DNA from: Macrothele yani
Lineage: Eukaryota; Arthropoda; Arachnida; Araneae; Macrothelidae
Reading direction: 5' to 3'
DNA length: 64,000 nt
NCBI GenBank assembly: GCA_039090855.1
Contig: CM077011.1
Location: forward strand, 26,999,001-27,063,000
Below are positions 41,096 through 52,500 of the stretch, in pieces. A program made the position numbers and the translations under genes. How positions within the stretch are numbered: position 1 is the stretch's first letter; each line of letters starts with the position of its first letter. The notes under the pieces were generated by a model that saw only the letters and a program-made list of their open reading frames with translations, did not search any database and had not been told where the DNA came from.

Positions 41096-42702
41096 CCCAG
41101 CAAAAACACAAGTGCTGGGAAACTGCTGGCCACCAGCTGGCAGTGATGGGTCACTGCTGGCTGAAATCTGCCGCTCACGGCCCGGTAGTGGTCCGTTGGT
41201 GGCAGCGCTATCAGTTGGCAAGCCATTGATGGCCCTGCAGCATCGCCGTGAATTGTGGGCCTCCAAGCAAGTGCCACTAGTGGCCCGTTGCTGGCAACCA
41301 ATGCAACCCCCAACACCAGGTGGAAGCATCGGGACTGCGCATGCGCAGAAGCAACACTTGCTGTGTCTCTCATGGTACCAGTTAGTTGAAGACTACGCTA
41401 TCGCCATCGTGTTATTTTAGTGGATGTTAAGAAAAATCCATATGTGGAGAGGCGAATTAATTTCCTTATGAAATTTTACGTCGACGAAGATATCAGATTA
41501 AGCCGTGAAATACTAGATTACAGCCATGAAATACACCCACTCCATTCCCATGAATAACAATTCATGGAATGGAGTGGATGAATAACAAGAAAAAATTTGA
41601 AACCGCTTGAAACACATATCCTGAAAAACCATTAAAATAGCGTTTGTTGGGGAAAAAAAAAAAAGAATTATACGCGTACAAAATTTATTAATTATTTGAA
41701 AGAAAAAAAAAGCAACGCTATGTGGTGTACTCATCCATGGGTTGAATACACAACACTGGGAGGAATTCGCTTCTAAAAATAACGAGAAGTAAAATAAAAT
41801 ATCTTTTACTCTTTAAAACAAATGTAGCTTCGGACAACGGAAAGGAAAGACACAACGTTAAAAATGTAACAGAATGTGACATGAACCTGGGTAAATATAT
41901 ATTTATTCAACAATCTCTTTTCAAGACGGCAAGGACAGTACAAAACTTTGGAAAGCTACTCTAAGTATGTACACGCCTTGAAAATGAGTAAAGTTCCCTT
42001 AACGTAAAAAAAAAAAAAAACTATCGTTACGTTGAAAAAATTAATTTATCAATTATATGAAACTGACTTTTATGAAAAATACCTCGCAATATTATAAAAC
42101 GAAAGAGGGAAGCATTCGATTACAAATTGCATACCAAACAGATAGCTTCCAGCACGTACCGGAGCGTTGTGAATTAGTCCGGTCGGTAGCGAGCGCGGCT
42201 TCCACGTAACCGGCCCAGGATCGAATCTTGTCAGATGCAAACGGCGTTTTTCCGGTCTGTCGAGAAAATTTCCCCAGCGCAGTGCGTTGATTGACAAGCT
42301 TCGTAAGGGTAGAAAAAAATATTGTGGCTTTAGGAAACTGCAGTTATCCGTGCTTTTTTTATTATTATGGCTAATACTGGGAAATTGGCGGACAAGATTC
42401 GGCAAGCCACCAGTTACGTCACGTGGCTTCTGGCTGCCACTAACGGCCCACTAGCGGACCACATTAGGCTAGCCATCATTTCTGGCAAGTACTTGCAGGG
42501 CCACTGAAGGGCCACTTGTGGCAGCTACTGCCTGTGATGGACCACTGATGGCCCTGTTGTGGCATATGACAACTGATGGGGTGCCAACTGTTGGCCAGCT
42601 GTTGGCCTGAACTGCTGGCCCTTCTGTTGGCCGCCCGGACATTTTATTGACGGTTCGGCAGTGGCAACATAGTGCTGGGCCAGCAAGACTGTTTTTGCTG
42701 GG
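41096..42702 (+). mobile_element. GC-rich TIR element, complete copy
   Basis: The left end CCCAGCAAAAACACAAGTGC and the reversed right end CCCAGCAAAAACAGTC share a 13-bp terminal repeat. Both outer ~300-bp sections are GC-rich and built of GGCCACC/CTGCTGGC words; the middle is AT-rich. The left 1 kb matches 21971-23080 and the right 300 bp matches 13476-13763. No transposase is encoded, so it is non-autonomous. The flanks (TTA left, ATATATAT right) do not settle the target duplication or superfamily. Confidence 0.8.
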
Positions 42703-42747
<45 letters not shown>

Positions 42748-42748
42748 C
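42703..42748 (+). repeat. (TA)n(GT)n(TA)n microsatellite
   Basis: ATATATAT, then about 14 GT pairs, then ATATATATA. It lies at the right border of the GC-rich TIR element, so the element may have inserted at a TA repeat. Confidence 0.97.
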
Positions 42749-42749
42749 A

Positions 42750-43232
42750 ACTTTTGAAATAATATTTTCTTCAAAAAACACCCAGAAGCAAAGATGTGCA
42801 ACTTGACAAAAGACACTGATTTACCTCAGTTATTTATAAAACTAGAATAATGTCGAGCCGTATACATAACAGATTTTTCCTCTGTAACACAGGACAATTG
42901 TCTGAAACTGAATTTAAATAAAATCGACAATAAATGGAGCATTTCTGTCTGGAATGCATTTTTGTGTGTAAAAGAGCTCGTACTCACAGTAACTACTTGA
43001 GTTAAAAACCATTGTTTGATGCTGTTTTCCAAGAGAAGTATTTCGCAATGCTATTTTTAAAAAAAATTTCCAGCTTAGTAGCTCTGAAAGTATAGCTTGC
43101 AGTGCACACAAAAAATCAACTGCACTTAATTGAGAAGAATACTGTTCTCCAAAAAACAGAATCTATCATACGACAGCTTTCCACTCTCAACGCCCTTATT
43201 CTATTTCCTGCCTGATGGCCTTCTTTCTTTAT
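42750..43232. other. No recognised feature
   Basis: AT-rich; no motif in the short minus-strand frames. Confidence 0.5.
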
Positions 43233-43412
43233 ATGTAGAGGATTTTAGGAAGGGAGTGTCTGACCCCAGGTCTTAAACAACCCTTAAAAATAGGAAGCTA
43301 AGAGATTTGGGCTAGAGTGCCCGATAGGAAAGTGACACGGAAGCGAAGTAGAAAGGGGGAGGAAGACGCCCTTATTTATTACCGAGGGGCCAGTACCCGG
43401 GCCGCCTGACGG
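43233..43412 (-). mobile_element. SINE family 2, 3' part only
   Basis: It matches 15111-15275: ATGTAGAGGATTTTAGGAAG, GTCTGACCCCAGGTC and GGAAGACGCCCTTATTTATT. The tRNA-like head is absent (5' truncated). Confidence 0.9.
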
Positions 43413-43929
43413 CCAAATACATACACCGATAAACTACCGTAACGAGAAATACGCTAATACCCCACCGAAATCCCTTTACCCCGTGAAACAGACGCCTTCA
43501 CTTAGCAGAAACTTCTGCTCTCTTTCATGCTATTTTTATGACCCTAGTAAAGATGCCGCCTTTTCACATGAATATTACCGTTTCCGGCAAGCTGTTGCAG
43601 TTGCTTTAGTCTTTTGGCCTACGGCTGATTCTCAGGGTTTGGGCTTTTGTTAGCTTGGAACTGATGGTACGTACCTCCACGATACTCCCACCCCCGAAAA
43701 TCATTAAGTTGTTTGACGTATTGTTCCCTAATGGCCTAATTCCTGCAGAGACCAGGCGACGAGATTACCCCAACTAGAGTAATGTTATCTTAATGATGTT
43801 GCTGTGACACCTGCCCCCCCTATCAGAAAACAAGTTAGTGAAATCATGCAATGCATTGATTATAATACGCTTTCCAACATACCAGAAATCATAACTCAAG
43901 TTATCACTCAAGTTATGCGGATAAAGGCT
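43413..43929. other. No recognised feature
   Basis: Unassigned sequence preceding the DR1-bearing repeat. Confidence 0.5.
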
Positions 43930-44520
43930 GTGGAATTAATCTCGGTTCTGTGCCCTGACCTTTGATCCCATTTCGATGATTTTCAACAGAACCGGTTCAG
44001 TATACCTCCGAAATAACATGATAAAGTTTCATTTTTACGTAAGTTATGATGCATAAGGGCTATGGAATAGATTCCGCTCCTGTGTCCTAACCTTTGACCC
44101 CCATTTCGCCCATTTTCAATAAGATTCGTTGACCCCCATTTTGCCCATTTTATAGGCAGGCCCCTACAACATACTAAAATTTCATCCAAATCGAAGAATT
44201 TTTACGCAAGTTATGACGCATAATGGCGATGGAAGTGATTCCGCTCCTATGTCCTGACCTTTGACCCCATTTCGCCCATTTTCAATAGGATTTGTCCCCA
44301 GGTAGTCCCCTACCACATACTAAAATTTAATCGAAATCGAACCTTTTTTACGTTAGTTATGACACATAACAGCAGTGTAATGGATCCCGCTCTTATGTCC
44401 TAACCTTTGACCCCATTTCGTGCACTTTCAATAGGGTTCCTTCCCAGGTAATCCCCCTCCACATACTAAAATTTCATCGAAATCGAACGATTTTTACGTG
44501 AGTTATCGTGCGGCCGGACA
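43930..44520 (+). repeat. Tandem repeat (~130-165 bp unit) with DR1 motifs
   Basis: Four units share TRACCTTTGAYCCC, CATTTCGCCCATTTTCAATA, CATACTAAAATTTCATC, GAAATCGAA and TTTTTACG-AGTTATG. The TRACCTTTGAYCC motif is at 43956-43968, 44088-44100, 44255-44267 and 44401-44413. On the other strand it is GGGTCAAAGGTCA, two nuclear-receptor half-sites spaced by one base (DR1). The repeat is non-coding. Confidence 0.9.
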
Positions 44521-44524
44521 TACG

Positions 44525-44642
44525 CACACAACGCGTGACGTAATGAGGCAGATGGGAATCGCGACCATCTGCTCGAAAGAGTGTGACGTCATAAAACTTT
44601 AATGGGATCCACACACAACGCGTGACGTAATGAGGCAGATGG
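44525..44642. repeat. ~30-bp direct repeat with CRE-like site
   Basis: CACACAACGCGTGACGTAAT, continuing GAGGCAGATGG, occurs at 44525 and again at 44612. Between them is GTGTGACGTCATAAA, with the palindrome TGACGTCA. The second copy joins the 5' side of a Tc1, which may be truncated there. Confidence 0.75.
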
Positions 44643-44644
44643 CG

Positions 44645-45720
44645 TGACAGCGCGCCAACATCTCAAGTGCGAGAGAAAGCTTAGTGCTTGCGACAGTAGT
44701 AGAAGTGATTTTTGGGTGACAAGATAGGTAAAAAATGCGATTTGATGGACTTTCAACATGGGATGACTGTAAGAGCTCGGAGCCATGCAGCGAGTATCAC
44801 CGAAACCGCCGCATTCGTGAAATGTTCCAGAGCAGCTGTTGTTAAAGTGTTTAAAGACTGGACTGTCAGCCAAAAAACTGCGTCTCTACGTGCAATGTGT
44901 GGTCGTCATCGACTAGTGACTGCTCGGGCGGAACGGAGAGTGTCCAGACTGGTAACAGACAACAGAAGGGCAACAGTGCAGCAAATTACAGACCAAAGGC
45001 ATGTTTGAACACTTTTGCTGTCTGCAGTTAACAAGAGAAAACGTCTCCAGTTCGCACAGGAGCACAAGGATTGGACAGTCGATAATTGGAAACAAATTAT
45101 GTGGTCTGACAAATCACGTTTTCAGTAGCACCATGCCAATGGCCAAGTGAGAATTTGGCGGAAACAACACGAAAGCATGGACTCCGAATGCATTGCTACA
45201 ACCCTTCAAGCTGGCGGAGGCAACGTTATGGTTTGGGGAATGTTTTCCTGGCATGCTTTGGGCCCTTTAATTCGTGTTGTTCAACGTCTGACTGGCACAT
45301 CATATCTAAACATCGTTGCGGATCAAGTGCATTCTGTCATGTAGATGGTTTATCCCAAGGGCGATGGCTACTTTCAACAAGATAATGCGTCCTGCCATAG
45401 TGCTCGTATTGTACAGGATTGGTTTCAGGAACATGCCGGTGAGTTCACTTTGCTTAGGTGGCCCCGACAATCTCCAGATCTCAACCCCATTGAGAATTTG
45501 CGGGATCAAGTTGAACGAGCCATCAGACAGCTGGATCCACAACCCTGCAATCTCACACTCCTGGAAAGTGCTATTCATCAAGCATGGTTTCAGATTCCAC
45601 AAACCACCTGTCAACATCTCGTGGAGTCCATGCCACGAAGAATCGACGCAGTATTAAAGGCAAAAGGTGGCCCAACGAAGTACTGAGGGGGATGGTCATA
45701 ATGAATTGTCCACTCAGTGT
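44645..45720 (+). mobile_element. Tc1 element, left end missing
   Basis: The right end GGTCATAATGAATTGTCCAC, followed by TCAGTGTA, is a normal Tc1 terminus. I could not find its inverted partner upstream of the transposase, so the left TIR is lost or replaced by the direct repeat at 44525-44642. Confidence 0.8.
44712..45686 (+). pseudogene. Tc1 transposase (DD36E-type spacing), three in-frame stops
   Basis: One frame covers the whole protein (325 codons) and is broken by stops at 45006-45008, 45126-45128 and 45342-45344. There is no frameshift. In order it shows KKCDLMDFQHGMTVRARSHA, the helix-turn-helix SITETAAFVKCSRAAVVKVF, CGRHRLVTARAERRVSRLVT and LQFAQEHKDWTVDNWKQIMW. It then shows SDKSRFQ (first Asp kept, next Glu changed to Lys), GGGNVMVWGMFSWHALGP, DGYFQQDNASCHSARIVQDW and LRWPRQSPDLNPIENLRD, and ends VLKAKGGPTKY. 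There are 36 residues between the second Asp and Glu. It is recent compared with most neighbours but inactive. Confidence 0.95.
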
Positions 45721-45980
45721 ATATGATGCGCACTAAAATATAACGTCATATATGATGTTACCGATTATTTACGCTAATTTTTGTAGCTACGTGTAAGTTT
45801 CGAATTATTTTATTTTTCAGAGTTCTACGTCTCTTTTTTCACACAAGTTCTTATCCCGACATGGTGTGACAGTTCTTGAGAATTTTTTACATGTATTTAC
45901 TCATTGAAATATTTATGTATAAACGGTGTTTGACAAAGATGTGAAAATCTTCCAAATACGTGGATACAATGTAAATAGAA

Positions 45981-46348
45981 AAAGTCATCGCTCTTTCCAG
46001 GTATTTCTTTAACACACAGCAATAGAAAATTATATTTCGACACCGCTGGGAAGATTTTCACCATTTCTCTCGCCCGTTGTATTTATTAGCTATAATTAAA
46101 TAGCTTGTGCCGTTAAGCCCCACCAGATGGAGACGTCTCAGTTCCTGAGCCCATCCCTACGGATTTGTGAAGTCAGGTGCTGACAGATAAACACACATGA
46201 TGCCATGGATTGTTGGCACCGTAGCGTAAGGCGAACGCACTCGGCTAGTTATCGAGAGATCTGGGGTTCGATCCCAGTGGTGTCGAAATACAATTTTTCG
46301 GTTGCTGTGTTTTAATTAAAGAAAAACGTGGTAAGTGCGATGACTTTG
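45981..46348. mobile_element. Foldback of SINE 3' ends around tRNA-Thr-like head
   Basis: The arms 45981-46052 and 46271-46348 are inverted (TCCCAGYGGTGTCGAAATA outward to GCGATGACTTT). The tRNA-like head 46214-46285 overlaps the inner edge of the right arm. The left arm lacks the head except for its last ~12 bases. It looks like two SINE copies, the left one 5'-truncated, in head-to-head orientation. Confidence 0.75.
46214..46285 (+). other. tRNA-Thr(AGT)-like sequence, SINE head or pseudogene
   Basis: TGGCACC pairs with GGTGTCG at the ends (with a G-T). The T arm is CTGGGGTTCGATCCCAG. The anticodon arm CTCGG-CTAGTTA-TCGAG would place AGT, which is Thr. The D arm (GTAGCGTAAGGCGAACG) is short and lacks the usual GG. 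Poor D arm plus repeat context argue for a SINE head or pseudogene. Confidence 0.6.
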
Positions 46349-46649
46349 TCAAGATGTTGTATTACAGAAGGGCCATTATTCGGGAATTAAATCAAAATGA
46401 GGTGGTATATATTTTGAAAAATTCTGAGTGAATCATCTGTAATATAAAAGTTATTTACTGGCTTGTTTAATTGTAGTTTTACGTTAACTTCTTACTGTAC
46501 TTAGTGCTTAATTTTTAGCTTGTAGACTTAGTGAATTAACTTCTCTTTGACAACCGGATTAGATAACGTTTGCAATATCGTCCTCAAAATATATATCTCT
46601 TTATATTGACCTCTCTCTCAATCTCAACATTGCATTCGCTTATCTCAAC

Positions 46650-47960
46650 ATTACGTAGGTGAATAAAAAAGTAAGTAACACTAGGGCCATCTGGAGGGGA
46701 TTGCAATTAGACCGTGTGTGCTTAGGAGCGAAGTAGACAGTGCGTCATAGCTGCCGACGGGAGATGTTGTAGTTCAGTAACTGCGTAAGGCGTGTGCGGA
46801 AGGTAGTTTGTAATGGCGCATCAACTGGGTTCTTACACCGAAATGGAAGTGCGAGGAACCATTCGATTTTTGTGGGCTAAGCGCCTCAATTGCACTGACA
46901 TCCATCGTGAAACACGTGTTGTATACGGTGAAAATGCCGTGTCTCGTCCGACCATTGTAATGTGGTGACGACAATTTTAAAAGGGTCGCAGAAATTTGAC
47001 GGAAGAATTCCGCGAAGGCAGAACAACAATATCCAGCACTCCAGAGCATGTTGCTGCCGTTGGCAACATTATACGGGATAATAGGCGTATCGAAATCAAA
47101 GAAATTGTCAGTATGCGTTAGACATTTCGTACGGAACTGTACATTCGATCATTCATGAGCAGCTGGGATTTCAGAAATTGTGTGCGAGATGGGCGCCATG
47201 TTTACTCACCGCCCAAAACAGAAACCAACGTTTCCTGACGTCTTTGGCTCTTCTGCAACGGTATTCTGCCGAGGGTCACATTTCTTTGCGTCGAATCATC
47301 ACAAGTGACGAAACATGGTTTCACCATTTCACCCTGAAACCAAACGATCGTCCATGTAATGGAGGCATGTCATCTCTCCAACAAGAAAGAAGTGAAAAGT
47401 CCAACCGTATGTGGGAAAGTGTCCTGGCGACTGTTTTCTTTGACTGCGAAGGTGTTGTTTACACAGAATTTCTGTAAAAGGGAACGATTGTCGATGATAA
47501 CTCATATTGCCAAACGCTAGGAAATTACGAAAGGCAAGACACCGGGGTATGTTGAGCGAAGATGTCATTCTGCTTCACGACAGCACCACACCTCCACACA
47601 GCACGGAAAACAAAGGAATTGCTGCAGTCATTCAAGTGGGAGGTGTGGCAACATCCACCGTGCAGCCCCGACTTATCCCCGTGTGACTGCCATTTATTTG
47701 TTCGGTAAAATGAAACAGGACCTTAGTGGAAAACGATTCCAAACCGATAAGGCTGTGAAAACTGCGGTCCTTAATTGGTTGCAACAAACTGGAGGAGACT
47801 TTTTCTGTACAGGTATGGAAAAAGTTAATCACACGTTCCGATATATGTTTACAGTCCTTTGGTGACTATGTCGAAAAATGAATAAATGTTGTACCTTAAA
47901 ACCAACATACATCCCCTGAGTATATCTCTTTATTTGTTTTGTTTTTTTATTCAACAGTGT
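46650..47960 (+). mobile_element. Mariner-like element, decayed
   Basis: The ends share a weak inverted repeat (ACGTAGGTGAATAAAAAAGT on the left; reversed right ACACTGTTGAATAAAAAAAC). Exact borders are uncertain. The transposase pseudogene is on the plus strand. Confidence 0.75.
46813..47870 (+). pseudogene. Mariner-like transposase, broken
   Basis: It starts MAHQLGSYTEMEVRGTIRFL, with the helix-turn-helix RLNCTDIHRETRVVYGENAV and SRPTIVMW, then a stop. A further part gives LTEEFREGRTTISSTPEHVA, and the frame at 47178-47477 gives MCARWAPCLLTAQNRNQRF, a ITSDETWFHHFTLKPND first catalytic site and ATVFFDCEGVVYTEFL, followed by a stop. After more shifts, VILLHDSTTPPHST is the second acidic region. 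The SPDLSPCDFH-type third region is only in pieces (PHRAAPTYPRVTAIYLFGK). It is inactive. Confidence 0.88.
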
Positions 47961-48799
47961 AACTGAATTTTTGATCCGCCCACGTACATATCATCAATCA
48001 CTCCACTAACACTGCCCCATGAGCTCTTCTCTCAGAAGTCTTTATCCCCGTTGCTTGTCTTTTGATCCCTGTCAGGATTGCCAACTTCAGAAACTTTGTA
48101 GCGTTAAGAAATATTTATTCAACAAGAAGCCAAATTTAGATAAGACAGAAACTCAAAAAGAAGGTTAAATTAGAGGTATGTGTCGCGCGTCACAATGTAA
48201 GACATTTCTGAGATGCTTTAACCCATTAAGCTGCCAATGCATCTGAACCAAATGGTGTCCAAAATTTTCTCAGCTCCCCAAACAGAAATATTCGCATGGC
48301 GGCCGGTTATACGAAAGTTACGTTAAAACAACTCCTTTCCTCCTCTCATCTCAACAGTACCAATCATAAATCTGCCGATAATGATATATGCTCCCTTATA
48401 GTGTATAATCTACATAATTTCCTTATAGTTCTTTATTCTCTGCTGCATGACTCAAAGAATGATTCGGAAATGCTAGTCCCCCTGACATGAACATCGTGCT
48501 TCTGGGTACAAACAAGATACTCAAACCTCTTTTCTTCCCTTTCTTAGGTTCTTTGCAATTTCTACAGCTCTTTTAGTGGAAAAGGTATGAGACAGGATTA
48601 ATGAAAATCATCCCCCTAAATCACCAGTTTGAATAACAAACCTAAGGGGGAAAGTAACGCTTTCTGAGGTGTTGATTCACTCATTCCAGCAACGTTCTCC
48701 TCACTTCTTAGACAGCAAATATATTCGTACGAGATGATTTCAGCGCATTTGGCTTGCTCCGAGTTAATTCGATCTAGCCGGTTAAGTGGTTAATAAAAA
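47961..48799. other. No recognised feature
   Basis: Unassigned; short frames only. Confidence 0.5.
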
Positions 48800-49525
48800 T
48801 TCATAATTACCGCTGGTGGAACTGAGTAGATGTTTCTATTTCTGGATGTTTTATGGATTGTTGGAACCAGCTGAGTATTTTCCAAATTGGTTCTGTTGAT
48901 TTTGAATATCTTTGATAAATTTAATTCGCGTCAGAACGGATTCAGAAGACGTGCTTATTACATCCGAAAATTCAATGTCATCTTTCTTGTTTCTTTTTAG
49001 CATGTCTTTTGTAAAAAAAGATCATGTTTATGTTATCGGTTTGTCCGTCCGTCTGTAGACCCCATATCTCTGCAACTATTAGTCCGATTTGAAAATTCTT
49101 TTTGCATTTGGAAGCTTGATATATGCGAATGATGATCCTTCATTTCCTTTTTTTTTTTTTTTTTTACGATATACAATTTCTCCGCTAGAGGGCGTAATGC
49201 AGATGTTGTCGAATTCAAAATATATTTTATTCCGTATATTTACTTCTAAGCATCCGATTGAAAAAATTATTTTACCTTTCAATTCCATTTATGTTAAAGT
49301 GTATTTTAGGTATAGTTACTTTTTCAAGTTACGCATAGATATTCTACTAGGGGGCGCAAAAGTATATTTCGTTTTCCCCGATATCTCTTCTAAAAATCCG
49401 ACTTGAATTTTTTTCTTCAGCAGATACAGCTCCTAATGGAAAATCTTTTGCATATAATTTCTAAATTTTGGTGAAAAATACTTTGGCCGTCAGGCGACGT
49501 AAGTGTTAATTTTTGCTTCTGGTAT
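48800..49525 (-). repeat. CTCF-like satellite, copy 2 left part
   Basis: Units in inverse orientation to 3220-5520. The end block GAAAATTCAATGTCATCTTT (48970) is followed directly by the hairpin TTAGCATGTCTTTTGT and the next unit, showing head-to-tail joining. Boxes: CCGCTAGAGGGCG at 49182-49194, CTAGGGGGCGCAAAAG near 49350 and GGCCGTCAGGCGACGTAAG near 49485. The RTE element interrupts it at 49526. Confidence 0.88.
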
Positions 49526-52500
49526 CATCATCATCATCATCATTGTCAACCATTATCAATCCACTGCTGGACGAAGGTCTCCCCAAGTTTCCTCCACAAC
49601 GGTCTGTCTTGTGCCAGTCTCCTCCATGTCACTCCCGCATATTTACGAATTTCATCCACCCATCTCCCATATGGTCTTTTTCTGGGTCTTTTCCTGTCCC
49701 TTGGAATCCAATCTAAAATTTCGGCTGTCCATCTATGATCTGTCCTTCTGGCAGTATGTCCAGCCCATTGCCATTTCAGGGATTTAACTCTGATCATGAT
49801 GTCTTCCACTCTCGTCATTTTTCGGATCCACGAGTTCCTCTTCTTATCTCTCCTGGTTATACCAAGCATGCACTTCTCCATGCTTTTTTGAGTTGTCTGC
49901 AGCCTTTGTATGTCTCTTTTAGTTAAGGTCCACGTCTCTGCACCATACGTAAGCACTGGAAGGATGCATTGATCAAACACTTTTCTTTTAAGACATAATG
50001 GCATATTGCTCTTGAAAATTATGCTGTTTCTTCCAAAAGCTCTCCAGGCAAGTTTTGTACGCCGATTAATTTCTTCATCAATGTGACCCTCACTTGATAT
50101 CTGCTGTCCAAGATAAACATACGTATCTGTTATCTCCAGTTTTTCTCCATCAATCGATAAATCTTCATTTCTTGTAAAAGCATTGAACATCACTTTTGTC
50201 TTCTGAAAGTTCATTTTTAATCCCACTTCTTTACTCTTGTCAGCAAGTTCCTGGATCATACTCTGCAGCTCTGATGGGGTAGTTGCAAAAATGACTACGT
50301 CATCAGCAAAACGAAGGTGGGTTAGATAATCTCCATTAATCTTTATCCCTTTGTTTTCCCAGTTCAGTGATTGAAAGACATTTTCCAATGTGGCATTAAA
50401 GAGCTTCGGAGATATGGTGTCACCTTGTCTCACTCCCTTTCCAATTTTTATGTGTGTTGTATTTTCAAACAGCCGAATCTTTGCACTTGCATTTTCATAG
50501 ATGTTATTAATAATATTAATGTATGCATCTTCAATACCGCAGGATTTCAGAGCCATTGCAACTGCTGATGGTTTCACCGAATCAAAGGCTTTTTCATAAT
50601 CGATAAAAGCCATGCACAATGGAAGTTCATATTCCCTCGCTCTTTCAATTAGTTCTCTCAGTACGTGGATATGATCTATTGTGCTGTAGCCACTCCTGAA
50701 TCCAGCTTGTTCTCTCGGTTGAGCCATGTCCAGTGTTACCTTCAAGCGGTGTGAAAGAACTTTAGTGAAGATTTTATAAACCACTGATAGGAGACTGATA
50801 GGTCTGTAGTTCCTGAAATCCTCAATGTCACCTTTTTTATGTAGCAGGATCATTGTAGCATTGTTCCAATCCTCAGGAATCTTCCCTTCATTAAGGCATC
50901 GAGTGAAAATTTGGGCGAGTACTGTTTCAATTTCTCCACTTGCTTCTTGTATGATGTCTATAGTAATTCCATCTTCTCCTGGAGCTTTCCCCCGCTTCAT
51001 GTTCTTGATTGCATGAGCAACTTCTGCTGGGAGGACTGGAAGAACTCTGGTACCTTTCATGATGTCTGGAGTACATGTATCATCCCTTTCATATAATTTG
51101 GAGTAGAAATCTTTCACTCTTGTCAAAATTTCGCCTCTATTTCTTGTTATAGAACCATCTTCTTTTCTCAGAGCCATAATCTGTTTTCTTCCCTTACTGA
51201 GATGTCTCTTTGCTATCTTAAGGCTTTGGTTGTTTTCAATTGCTTTCCTCACTAGCTCACAGTTGAATTTCCTTACGTCTTCAGTGATACTTTTTCGTGT
51301 TGTCTTGCATAGCTCTATATATTCCACTTTGGAAGTCACATCTTCTTTAGTTGTCCTCATCTCTCTTCTTTTTTGCATCAACATTTTGGTTTTTCCTGAT
51401 AATTTGTTCACATGCAACTTGTTCTTAGACCCAGCTAATTTTGTTGATGTTTCCATTAGAGCTTTGGTTACTTTTCTGTTAACTTCCGAAATATCCACTT
51501 CTTCCGATGTTAGGCCTTCTAAAGCAGAGAATCTGTTCTTCAGTTCCAACTTGAAAGTATTATGGTGATTTTTAAGGTTGGTTATGTCAATACATTTTGT
51601 TTGTCTTATGAGCTTGCCACGTTCCAGTTTAGTGTTGAGGTGCATCTTACATCTCACCAATCTATGGTCACTACCTGTGTTGAACTTGTTCAGCACACTG
51701 CAGTCTTCGATGACGAATTTTTTGTTACACATAATAAAATCAATTTCACTTGTCGTCCCAATTGGATGTCTCCATGTCCATTTCCTGAGTGGCTTTTTCT
51801 TGAAAAAGGAGTTCAAGATGAAAAACCCTTCTGCCTCTGCAAACTCAACGAGAGTATTTCCACGCTGCTTTCTGTTGCCGTGACCGAATTTACCTACTGA
51901 AGTTTCATTCTGTTGCCGTTGCCCTATTTTTGCATTGAAATCTCCCATAATTATCTTCAAGTGCTGCTTACCTTTATTATTTAGATGACGAATTTCCTCA
52001 TAAAATTCTTCAATTTCTTCTTCAGGATGACTTGTGGTGGGTGCATAAGTTTGAATAATCTGAGCCTGGTATCTTCTCGAGAGTTGGATAACGAGTCATG
52101 CAGCTCTGTCAGAGGAACTTTCAACTTCTACCACTTTATCCTTCAGTTTCTTGTTTATTATAAATTCAACACCACTAGTTCTGCCAGTATCTGTCCCACG
52201 ATAATAGAAGAGATGTCCACTTTTCAGTTCAATGAGATCTTCTTCTTTTCTCCTTACCTGACTTAGCCCGACGATGTCCCACTTGATCCTTTGTAGTTCC
52301 TCTTCCAATTCAAGAAGCCTTGAATCAGAAGATAGGGAGCGTCCGTTATAGGTAGCCAAGGTCAGCATCAAATGGCAGCCTAGTCCGGTCCTCCGGGGAT
52401 TCTTAGCACCCTCTGCCTTCATGTCGCACTGGCCGCTGCCTTGGCCAGGTACATTCCAGCTGCCGGAGACTGAGGGCCGAGATTTAAGTTGTAGAGTCAT

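Noticed and set aside
46214..46285. Functional tRNA-Thr gene
   Set aside because: The D arm is short and lacks the usual features, and the sequence continues into a SINE-like 3' region present twice in inverted orientation.
50371..51900. Plus-strand frames of 60-112 codons across the RTE element
   Set aside because: They are antisense shadows of the 985-codon minus-strand reverse transcriptase frame.
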